Of a DNA stretch of 5,984 nucleotides, positions 1-5,984 are shown one piece after another. The notes under the pieces are model-generated. The model had not been told where the DNA came from. It did not search any database and saw only the letters and a program-made list of their open reading frames with translations. The stretch's first letter is position 1. Every line of letters begins with the position of its first letter. A program made the translations under genes and the position numbers. Source of the DNA: Candidatus Eiseniibacteriota bacterium (lineage in GTDB: Bacteria; Eisenbacteria; RBG-16-71-46); assembly GCA_005893185.1 (NCBI GenBank), contig VBOS01000411.1:1-5984 (forward strand), read 5' to 3'.

Positions 1-125
1 AGATCGGCGCGATCGAGAACGACACGGCGCAGATCACGACCGGACTCGCCCGCGGCGATCGCGTGGTGACGGTCGGGCAGGGCGGACTCAAGCAGGGCTC
101 GAAGATCCGGATCGTGCGGTCGTAA
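1..125 (+). CDS. RND efflux periplasmic adaptor (membrane fusion protein), C-terminal end only
   Basis: Only the last 40 codons are present; the first whole codon is at 3 and TAA lies at 123-125. The peptide runs through a segment with ARGDRVVTVGQGGLKQGSKI and ends IRIVRS. A G-L-x-x-G-D-x-V-V-x-x-G-x-x-x-L-x-x-G-x-x-[VI] pattern near the C-terminus is typical of the membrane-proximal domain of HlyD/AcrA-type adaptors, which link an inner-membrane RND permease to the outer-membrane channel. The call is supported by the RND permease starting 172 bp downstream on the same strand. No lipobox, hairpin or barrel domain can be assessed because the rest lies left of the window. An adaptor of another transporter class (ABC type) would look alike at this end, but the neighbours favour RND. 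Confidence 0.82.
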   Translation, partial: IGAIENDTAQITTGLARGDRVVTVGQGGLKQGSKIRIVRS

Positions 126-139
126 GTCCCGTCGTGGGT

Positions 140-259
140 GGCCCAGCGCAGGGCGGGTCCCGGTTTCGCGACGCGGAGGCGCCGGACGCACCTGCTCCGG
201 GACGGATGTCCAGGGACCGCTTTAGCGCCGCGAAACCGGGACCCGCTCTGCGCCGGGCC
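140..259. repeat. Long imperfect inverted repeat filling the adaptor-permease 1 gap
   Basis: The left arm (140-170) and right arm (229-259) are reverse complements over 31 bp with two mismatches (145/254 and 152/247); the core 153-170 pairs perfectly with 229-246. In + strand RNA the 152/247 pair would be a G-U wobble, leaving one true mismatch. The 58-nt loop holds a small 5-bp stem (182-186 with 196-200). The element starts 14 bp after the adaptor stop and leaves 38 bp before the next start. There is no T-run after the right arm, so it is not a standard intrinsic terminator. No clear flanking target duplication is visible. It may be a REP-like or non-autonomous palindromic element acting as an mRNA hairpin; function is unknown. 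Confidence 0.8.
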
Positions 260-283
260 CCGGGTCGGGCGAGACACGCTGAA

Positions 284-290
284 GAGAGGA
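284..290 (+). promoter_or_regulatory. Ribosome binding site of RND permease 1
   Basis: The purine-rich GAGAGGA lies 7 nt upstream of the ATG at 298, a normal Shine-Dalgarno spacing. It fixes the start of permease 1 at 298, where the protein begins MRIVDASLKRPVTVF, the usual cytoplasmic N-terminus of an RND permease just before TM1. Confidence 0.7.
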
Positions 291-297
291 ATCGCGC

Positions 298-1842
298 ATG
301 CGCATCGTAGACGCCTCGCTCAAACGGCCGGTCACCGTCTTCATGGTGACGGCGGGGCTCGTGATCTTCGGGCTGGTCGCGGCCTCCCGCCTCTCCGTGG
401 ACCTGCTGCCCGACATCTCGTACCCGTCGCTCACGATCCGCACCGACCTCCCGGACGCGGCCCCCGGCGACGTCGAGCAGTTCGTCACCCGCCCGGTCGA
501 GGAGGCGGTGGGAGTCGTGCCTGGACTCTCCCGGCTCCATTCCATCTCGCGCCCCGGGCAGTCCGAGGTGACGATGGAGTTCGCGTCCGGGACGCGCATG
601 GACCTGGCCTCGCTCGCGGCGCGCGAGAAGCTCGACCTCGTGACGCTTCCGCGCGAGGCCAAGCGGTCCGCGATCCTGCGCTTCGATCCGTCGCTCGACC
701 CGATCATGCGCGTGCGGCTCTCGGGCGGCGGCAATCTCCAGCGTCTGCGCCGCATCGCCGAGCGCACGATCCAGACCGATCTCGAGGGGGCCGCCGGCGT
801 GGCAGCCGTCCGCGTGGCGGGGGGCGAGGAGGAGGAGATCCAGATCGAGGTTGACGCGCACAGGCTCACGGCCACGGGCCTCACACTCGCCGACGTCACG
901 CGCCGTCTCGGGCAGGAGAACGTGAACCTGGCGGGCGGCTCGCTCACCGAGGGGCAGGCCGAGTACCTGGTGCGGGTCGCGAACCAGTTCCTCACGCCCG
1001 GCGAGATGGGCGGGATCGTGCTTGCGTCGCGGCCCGATGGCGTCGTGCGGCTGGCCGACGTGGCATCGGTCGCGCGCGGCTCGCGCGAACGGGACGTCGT
1101 GGCCCGGGTCGGACACGACGAGGCCGTGGAAATCGCGGTCTACAAGGAGGGCGACGCCAACACCGTGGCCGTCGCGCGCACCGTGAAGGCGCGGCTCAAG
1201 AAGCTGCCGCTGCCGCCTGAGATGAAGCTCATCACGGTCGCCGATCAGTCGCGCTTCATCGAGAGCTCGGTGCAAAACGTGGTCGAGGCGGCACTCATCG
1301 GCGGATTGCTCGCGATCCTGGTCATCTTCGCGTTCCTGCTCGACCTGCGCTCCACTCTCATCATCAGCCTGTCGATCCCGCTCTCGGTGTTCGCAACTTT
1401 CGTCGCGATGTACCGGATGGGGCTCTCGCTCAATCTCATGTCGCTCGGCGGTCTCGCGCTCGGCGTCGGGATGCTGGTGGACGACTCGATCGTGGTGCTC
1501 GAGAGCATCTTCCGGGTTCGCGAGAAGGGCGCCAGCGTGCGGCAAGCCGCGAGCCAGGGCACGGGCATCGTGGCGATGGCGATCACCGCCTCGACGCTCA
1601 CCACCGTCGTCGTGTTCCTGCCGCTCGTCTTCGTCGAGGGCGTGGCCGGCCAGCTCGTGCGCGACCAGGCGCTCACCGTCTCCTTCTCCCTGCTCGCCTC
1701 CCTGGTGGTGGCGCTCATCGTGGTCCCGACCATCGCCGCGCTCGGCGGCCGGCCGAGCCCGACGTGGTGGAGGGCGCCCTCGCGCCACTCACAGCCGAGC
1801 CCGCGGGCGCCCCACGCCGGGGACGATGGCGCTCGATCGTGA
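298..1842 (+). CDS. RND efflux permease 1, N-terminal half (frame-interrupted, AcrB/HAE family)
   Basis: This is the first six-helix half of a proton-driven inner-membrane efflux pump. Residues 12-29 form TM1. A periplasmic porter region follows (about 35-320), with LLPDISYP and RPVEEAVGVVPGL near its start. Then come TM2 (about 331-348), TM3 (352-371), TM4 (383-401), TM5 (about 426-446) and TM6 (about 458-480). TM4 carries GMLVDDSIVVLES; D395 and D396 correspond to the AcrB D407/D408 proton-relay pair, so the half looks catalytically complete. Homology ends near residue 481-486: the last ~28 codons in this frame (from about 1755) are rich in W, R, S and P and look like out-of-frame translation, while the linker continues in the next frame. 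The normal product would be one protein of about 1060 residues together with the ORF ending at 3482. Start ATG 298 has a good ribosome binding site. Substrate cannot be told: HAE-type drug or hydrophobic compound export is likeliest, and the D-D pair is unlike CusA-type metal pumps. Confidence 0.88.
   Translation: MRIVDASLKRPVTVFMVTAGLVIFGLVAASRLSVDLLPDISYPSLTIRTDLPDAAPGDVEQFVTRPVEEAVGVVPGLSRLHSISRPGQSEVTMEFASGTRMDLASLAAREKLDLVTLPREAKRSAILRFDPSLDPIMRVRLSGGGNLQRLRRIAERTIQTDLEGAAGVAAVRVAGGEEEEIQIEVDAHRLTATGLTLADVTRRLGQENVNLAGGSLTEGQAEYLVRVANQFLTPGEMGGIVLASRPDGVVRLADVASVARGSRERDVVARVGHDEAVEIAVYKEGDANTVAVARTVKARLKKLPLPPEMKLITVADQSRFIESSVQNVVEAALIGGLLAILVIFAFLLDLRSTLIISLSIPLSVFATFVAMYRMGLSLNLMSLGGLALGVGMLVDDSIVVLESIFRVREKGASVRQAASQGTGIVAMAITASTLTTVVVFLPLVFVEGVAGQLVRDQALTVSFSLLASLVVALIVVPTIAALGGRPSPTWWRAPSRHSQPSPRAPHAGDDGARS
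1741..1763 (+). other. Apparent frameshift site in RND permease 1
   Basis: RND homology passes from frame 1 (codon starting 1741) to frame 3 (codons starting 1740 or 1743) in this GC-rich stretch, equivalent to the loss of one base. Frame 3 has no stop from before 1704 to the end of the gene, so the exact point is uncertain. It is placed here because frame 1 becomes implausible (W-W-R) at about 1765 while frame 3 then gives a sensible linker. No A/T-rich slippery heptamer of the known programmed -1 type is seen, and the GTG at 1764 has no Shine-Dalgarno sequence. Confidence 0.75.
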
Positions 1843-3482
1843 GCTGGGCCCTGTACGCCGTTCTGCTGATTCCGCGTGGGATCGTCGCCGCCACGTCATG
1901 GCTGGGCCGGCTCGTGGGTCCGTGGGTGCGCCGACTCTTCTCCCCGGTGGCCGTGCTCCACGACCGCCTCGAGGAGCTCTACCCGCGGGTCTTGCGCCCC
2001 GCGCTCGCGCACCGCGGACGCGTGCTGGCGGTCGCTGCGACCGGCCTAGCCGCTGCGATCGCGGTCGGGCTCATGCTGCCGCGCGACCTCTTTCCGTCGT
2101 TCGCGCAGGGCGAGTTCCACTTCGACGTGCGCCTGCCCGAAGGCACGGCCCTGCACGTGACCGACGGCGCGCTGGACCGGCTGGCGGGCCTGGTGTCGGG
2201 CGACCCGCGCGTCAAGTTCGTCTACACCAGCGCCGGCCAGACCAACCTGGCCGACTTCGCCGGCGCTGTGCGCGAGCCCAACCGCGGGCGGATCGCGGTC
2301 GTGCTCAAGCCCAACGCGCCGCGCGGCGCCGAGGACGCGATCGCGGCCCGCTTGCGCACGGCGATGAGCGACACGCCCGGGCTCGACTACGAGTTCGCGC
2401 GGCCGGCGCTCCTGACCTTCAAGAGCCCGGTCGAGATCGAGGTGTACGCATACGATCTCGACACGCTGCGAACGATCGCGGCGCGCGTGGCCCAGGGCAT
2501 CCAGGGGATCCGCGGCGTCCAGGACGTCGAGTCCTCGATGCGGATCGGGGATCCCGAGGTGCAGATCGCATTCGATCGCGAGCGGCTCGCAGCGGTCCAC
2601 CTCGATCCCGCGCAAGCCTCGCGGCTGGTGCGGAACGCTGTGCAGGGCGAGGCCGCGACCGAGTTCAGCGACGAGGACCGGAAACTCGACGTGCGGGTGC
2701 GCGCCGCCGAGAACCAGCGCTCCCAGGTCGCGCAGCTCGCGGACCTCGAGGTGGGGCGCAACGAGGATCGCTCGGTGCCGCTGGCGTCGGTGGCGAGCAT
2801 CTCGCTCGAACGCGGGCCGGGCGAGATCCGCCGCATCGCGCAGCAGCGGGCAGCGGTTGTGTCGGCGAACCTCAAGGGCCGCGACCTGGGCTCGGCTTCG
2901 CACGACATCGAGGGCGTGATCGCCTCCCTCGGCCTGCCGTCGGGCGCGCGCGCCACCCTGGCGGGCCAGAACCGCGAGCTGGGCGACTCGTTCGCGTCGA
3001 TCCGATTCGCGCTCCTGCTCGCGATCTTCCTCGTCTACCTGGTGATGGCGAGCCAGTTCGAGTCGCTGCTGCACCCGTTCGTGATCATGTTCACGCTCCC
3101 GCTCGGGGTGGTGGGCGTGATCCTCACGCTGGCGCTGACCCGGAGCGCGATCAGCGTCATGGTGCTGATCGGCGTGCTGGTGCTCTCGGGGATCGTGGTG
3201 AAGAACGCGATCATGCTGGTGGACTATACGAACCGCCTGCGGGCCGCGGGCCGCCCCAAGCTGGACGCGCTGTGCGAGGCGGGGGCGGTGCGCCTGCGGC
3301 CGATCCTAATGACCACGCTCACCACGGTGCTCGGGCTGCTCCCGATGTCGCTCGGGATCGGCCAAGGCTCCGAAGTGGGGGCGCCGCTCGCACTCACGAT
3401 CATGGGCGGGCTCTCCTTCGCCACGATGCTCACGCTGATCGTGATCCCGGTGGTGTACGCGACGCTGGACCGAACGCCATGA
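1764..3482 (+). CDS. RND efflux permease 1, C-terminal half (frame-interrupted, AcrB/HAE family)
   Basis: This is the second six-helix half of the same pump. Residues 1-85 are a long cytoplasmic linker with a hydrophobic/amphipathic stretch (about 25-47) and a charged helix (about 64-84). TM7 spans about 87-105 and leads into LPRDLFPSF. The second periplasmic porter region (about 110-410) includes SAGQTNLADFAGAV and SSMRIGDPEVQIAFDRERL. TM8-TM12 fill the rest. TM8 is followed by VMASQFESLLHPFVIMFTLP, a well-conserved RND stretch. TM10 has GIVVKNAIMLVDYTN, whose K480 matches the AcrB K940 that pairs with the TM4 aspartates. The GTG at 1764 is only the first in-frame start codon; it overlaps the upstream frame by 79 bp and has no ribosome binding site, so independent translation is unlikely. 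The stop TGA at 3480-3482 follows VVYATLDRTP, the usual RND C-terminal end. A truly split two-chain pump is possible but less likely than a frameshift. Confidence 0.86.
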   Translation: MVEGALAPLTAEPAGAPRRGRWRSIVSWALYAVLLIPRGIVAATSWLGRLVGPWVRRLFSPVAVLHDRLEELYPRVLRPALAHRGRVLAVAATGLAAAIAVGLMLPRDLFPSFAQGEFHFDVRLPEGTALHVTDGALDRLAGLVSGDPRVKFVYTSAGQTNLADFAGAVREPNRGRIAVVLKPNAPRGAEDAIAARLRTAMSDTPGLDYEFARPALLTFKSPVEIEVYAYDLDTLRTIAARVAQGIQGIRGVQDVESSMRIGDPEVQIAFDRERLAAVHLDPAQASRLVRNAVQGEAATEFSDEDRKLDVRVRAAENQRSQVAQLADLEVGRNEDRSVPLASVASISLERGPGEIRRIAQQRAAVVSANLKGRDLGSASHDIEGVIASLGLPSGARATLAGQNRELGDSFASIRFALLLAIFLVYLVMASQFESLLHPFVIMFTLPLGVVGVILTLALTRSAISVMVLIGVLVLSGIVVKNAIMLVDYTNRLRAAGRPKLDALCEAGAVRLRPILMTTLTTVLGLLPMSLGIGQGSEVGAPLALTIMGGLSFATMLTLIVIPVVYATLDRTP

Positions 3483-3495
3483 TGCTTGACCGGGG

Positions 3496-3610
3496 GCAGC
3501 GGCGCATGGGGAGGCCCTGTTCGTCGGCGGGGCCCGTCGCCCCCGCCGCCGCCGCGCCGCCTCCAGCGCTCACGCCCACCTCCTCACAAGGCCTCCCCAT
3601 ACGCCGCTGC
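3496..3610. repeat. Long imperfect inverted repeat filling the permease 1-permease 2 gap
   Basis: The left arm (3496-3520) and right arm (3586-3610) are reverse complements over 25 bp with two mismatches (3505/3601 and 3517/3589). The 65-nt loop contains a perfect 8-bp stem (CGGCGGGG at 3525-3532 with CCCCGCCG at 3541-3548, 8-nt loop). As a result both strands, when translated in the right frame, give similar peptides of the form QRRMGRPC...QGLP[IM]RRC; this is a by-product of the palindrome, not evidence of a gene. The element begins 13 bp after the permease 1 stop and ends 17 bp before the permease 2 ATG. No T-run follows, so it is not a typical terminator. It is similar in size and placement to the element at 140-259 but different in sequence. 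Confidence 0.8.
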
Positions 3611-3627
3611 TCTGGCGCAATCCACCC

Positions 3628-3969
3628 ATGAATCTCTCGCGCTGGAGCCTGCGCAGCCCGATCACGGCGGGCATGGTGCTGCTGAGCGTCGTGGTGCTGG
3701 GGGCGCTCTCGGCGCCGCGCCTGCCCCTGGCGTTCCTTCCGGAGGTGGAGTTCCCGGGGCTCGAGATCGTCATCCCATACCCCAACGCGCTGCCGGCGCA
3801 GGTCGAGGAGGAGATCACCCGGCCCGCCGAGGATACTCGACTTCGTCGGCGAATCAGGCCCAGATCTACGTCCAGTTCGACTGGGGCGAGGACATCGGGC
3901 CGTTGCGCGTCGAGGCGCACGAGAAGCTCGACCGAATCCGCGACCAGTTTCCGACCGACGTGGACGTGA
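3628..3969 (+). CDS. RND efflux permease 2, N-terminal fragment (disrupted)
   Basis: The ATG at 3628 opens MNLSRWSLRSPITAG, a typical RND N-terminus. TM1 follows (about residues 12-30), then LAFLPEVEFPGLEIVIPYPNA and EEEITRPAE, the start of the first porter subdomain. RND homology stops at about residue 68 (nt 3829-3833). The rest of this frame, to the stop at 3967-3969, is rich in R, S and T and is out-of-frame reading. The true continuation is in the next frame from about 3834. No Shine-Dalgarno sequence is visible in the 17 bp between the upstream inverted repeat and this ATG, which is unlike permease 1; translation may be weak, leaderless-like or coupled. The product as written (113 residues) would not be a functional pump. 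Confidence 0.72.
   Translation: MNLSRWSLRSPITAGMVLLSVVVLGALSAPRLPLAFLPEVEFPGLEIVIPYPNALPAQVEEEITRPAEDTRLRRRIRPRSTSSSTGARTSGRCASRRTRSSTESATSFRPTWT
3829..3837 (+). other. Apparent deletion plus frameshift in RND permease 2
   Basis: Permease 1 reads RPVE-E-AVGVVPGLSRL-H-SISRPGQ at this point. Permease 2 reads RPAE then D in frame 1, and YSTSSANQAQ in frame 3 from nt 3834. The stretch matching AVGVVPGLSRL (11 residues) has no counterpart, and the frame moves by one base, so about 34 nt appear to be missing. The size is an estimate from comparing the two paralogous proteins in this window. Confidence 0.75.
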
Positions 3970-5984
3970 TCCAGGTGAACAGCCAGCGCTCCTCCGACAT
4001 CCCGGTGCTCGAGTGCCGCATTTCGGCGGGGCGCGACCTCTCGAACGACTACGAGCTGCTGAACCGGCACGTCGCAGACCCGTTGCGCCGGGTGCCGGGC
4101 GTCGCCAAGGTCGAGCTCTACGGCGTGGATCCACCCCAGGTGCGCGTGGACTTCCAGCTCGCGGGGCTCGAGCGCCACCGGCTGGACGCCGGCACCGTGC
4201 TCAACCGGATCGAGGCCGCGAGCCGCAGCCTGAGCGCGGGCCAGCTCCATCCCGGCGCCGAGACCTGGCCGCTGAGGGTCGTGAACCAGTTCGCGAGCCT
4301 CGACGAGATCCGGAACCTGCCGCTCGGGCAGCCCGGCCTCAAGCTCGGCGACGTCGCAGCCGTTGCGATGGCCGAGCCCGATCTCGACTACGGGCGCCAC
4401 CTCGACGAGGCGCGCGCGATCGGGCTCAACGTGATCAAGGAGTCGGGCGCCAACTCGGTGGCCGTCGCCCGGCGCGCCCAGAAGGTGCTCGCCGAGATCG
4501 GGCGCGATCCCGACGTCGGCGGGATCCGCGTCATCACATTCACCAACCAGGGCGACGAGATCGAGAACTCGATCTCGGGACTGCTCCATGCCGGCATGAT
4601 CGGCGGGGCGCTCGCCACCGTGATCCTGTTCGTCTTCCTGCGCAGCTGGGTGACGACGCTGGTCGTGGGCCTCGCCATTCCGTTCTCACTGCTCGCAGCT
4701 GCCGCGCTGCTGCGCTTCACCGGGCGCACGCTCAACATCCTCTCGATGATGGGGCTGATGCTCGCGGTCGGCATGCTGGTGGACAACGCCGTGGTGGTGC
4801 TGGAGAGCATCTTCCGCCATCGCCAGAAGGGGCTCGGGCCCCTGCGCGCGGCGCTCGTGGGCTCGCGCGAGGTGTTGCCCGCCGTCGTGTGCTCGACCGC
4901 AACTTCGATCATCGTGTTCCTGCCGCTCGTACTCGGCGGCCGCACCGAGATCTCGACCTGGATCGGCGAGGTGGGGCGAACGATCATCTTCACGCTCCTG
5001 TGCTCGCTCTTCCTCTCGCTCACAGCCATCCCGCTCGCGCTGGGCCGCATCCTGCCGGCGCGGCCCGTGCCGCAGACGCGGCTCGTGGCCGCGATCGCCG
5101 GCTTCCATCAGCGGGCTCTGCGCTGGACGCTCGCACATCGCCCCGCGACCGTGGGGATCGCGCTGCTGGTCGTTGTGAGCGCCGGGCTCGCGTTCACGAA
5201 GGTGGACAAGAGCGCGTTCACGGCATCGCGCGTGGAAGCGGTGACCATGAACTACGAGTTCGCCGACAACCTGAACCACCGCGAGGTCGAGCGCCTGGTG
5301 GCGAAGGTCGAGCGCTGGATGGGGGCGCGCAAGGACTCGCTCCATCTCAAGTCCACCTACTCCTATTTCACCAACAACTTCGCGTTCACGCGCGGCTACC
5401 TGATTCCCACCTACCAGAACGACGAGGGCTCTTCCAAGGTGAAGAAGCTCCTGCGCGAGCGCCTGCCGGCGTTCGCGGGCGTCAAGCTCAAGTTCGACGA
5501 CCGCGACAACGGCGGCGCATCACGGGTGAGCGTCCGCGTGTTCGGCCCGCCTGGATCGAAGCTCGAGGAGGTGGCAGGCGAGGTCGCGCGCCGCATGAGC
5601 CTGGTGCCGGACGTGAGCGACGTGAACGTGGGCGGCCAGAAGGGCAGCCAGGAGCTCGAGCTGGTGGTGGATCGCGATCGCGCCGCCCGCGCCGGCCTCA
5701 ACACCGGCGCGGTCGCGAACGCCGTGGCGCTGTTCTTCCGGGGCCGGCCGCTCGCCCGCTACCGCGGGCCCGAGGGCGAGGTCCAGGTCGTGGCACGGCT
5801 CTCCGCCCAGGACCGCTCGAGCCGCGAGCGGCTGCGCGGCCTCGCGCTCGCCTCCACCGATGGCGGATCCGTTCCGCTTGGGGCTGTCACCGACTTCCGC
5901 GTTGTGCGCACGCCTCAGTCGATCGAGCGCCAGCAGCGCCACTCGGTGCGCACGGTGAACGCGAGCTGCGATCCCAAGAAAGCC
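3834..5984 (+). CDS. RND efflux permease 2, main part, open at right edge (AcrB/HAE family)
   Basis: A 717-codon frame without a stop continues permease 2 to the window edge. It resumes at YSTSSANQAQIYVQFDWGED in the first porter subdomain and carries on through NSQRSSDIPVLECRIS and VAKVELYGVDPPQVRVDF. TM2 lies at about nt 4576-4635. TM4 holds GLMLAVGMLVDNAVVVLES, with the Asp codon at 4782-4784 and Asn at 4785-4787 where permease 1 has D-D. TM5 (VCSTATSIIVFLPLVLG) and TM6 follow, then TM7 at about 5145-5205. The second porter region includes TYSYFTNNFAFTRGYL and SQELELVVDRDRAARAGLN. The window ends before TM8, so roughly 250 residues, including the TM10 lysine, are not seen. The frame has no credible start of its own; it belongs with the N-terminal piece at 3628. 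It differs greatly from permease 1 outside the TM4 motif, so it is not a recent duplicate. It is probably a second permease sharing the upstream adaptor. Confidence 0.88.

Noticed and set aside
140..259. Intrinsic terminator after the adaptor gene
   Set aside because: The stem is far longer, and the loop far larger, than in typical terminators, and no T-run follows. The next gene starts within 40 bp on the same strand.
138..854. A + strand frame overlapping the first inverted repeat and permease 1
   Set aside because: It starts inside the palindrome and then reads permease 1 out of frame as an R/A/G/P-rich shadow. Permease 1 itself has a clear ribosome binding site and RND motifs.
1741..1764. 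Programmed -1 ribosomal frameshifting in permease 1
   Set aside because: No A/T-rich slippery heptamer or obvious downstream stimulatory structure was recognised at the frame change, and RND permeases are not known to be made this way.
88..1788. A 566-codon open frame on the minus strand opposite permease 1
   Set aside because: It is rich in R, H, D, E and G with no recognisable domain, and lies antisense to a well-conserved RND gene. Such long antisense frames are expected where third positions are almost all G or C.
126..3627. CRISPR array, tRNA or a riboswitch in the intergenic gaps
   Set aside because: There are no regularly spaced direct repeats, no cloverleaf with a TTC-type arm, and no motif of a known riboswitch class; the gaps are explained by the inverted repeats.
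1826..3631. A 601-codon + strand frame overlapping the second half of permease 1 and the second repeat
   Set aside because: It is an R/A/G/P-rich out-of-frame shadow. The peptide resemblance between strands at its end comes from the palindrome at 3496-3610.
2046..4589. Long minus-strand frames (2046-3074, 3570-4589, 3430-4134) opposite the permeases
   Set aside because: Low-complexity R/H/D/E-rich translations that mirror the conserved + strand proteins; no homology or credible starts.

Overview
The window is a high-GC (strongly G/C at third codon positions) piece of a Gram-negative-type bacterial genome carrying a tandem RND (resistance-nodulation-division) efflux locus, all on the + strand. 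Order: the last ~40 codons of a periplasmic adaptor (membrane fusion protein); a first inner-membrane RND permease of the AcrB/HAE superfamily (298-3482); and a second, clearly different RND permease (from 3628, running off the right edge). An adaptor followed by two unlike permeases resembles MdtABC-type loci, where two permeases share one adaptor and may form a mixed trimer; that pairing is inferred from gene order only. The high GC and composition would suit several uncultured or soil phyla; the sequence does not allow a firm taxonomic call.

Neither permease reads as one uninterrupted frame. Permease 1 is split by an apparent single-base frame change at about 1741-1763, exactly in the cytoplasmic linker between its two six-helix halves. 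Permease 2 changes frame at about 3833, where alignment with permease 1 shows that about 11 residues (roughly 34 nt) are also missing from the N-terminal porter region. Everything else in both genes is free of stops and well conserved, so these are either recent lesions or assembly/sequencing errors.

The two gaps between genes are each almost filled by a long inverted-repeat element. One is 120 bp (140-259, 31-bp arms) and the other 115 bp (3496-3610, 25-bp arms). They differ in sequence but match in size, in loop length (58 and 65 nt) and in position: each begins 13-14 bp after the preceding stop codon. They look like short non-coding palindromic repeats lodged in the operon junctions, able to form large hairpins in the shared mRNA. 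They are the most unusual part of the window.

How the parts work together (family knowledge): the permeases use proton motive force to capture substrates from the periplasm or outer leaflet of the inner membrane, and the adaptor couples them to a TolC-type outer-membrane channel. No channel gene or regulator lies inside this window.
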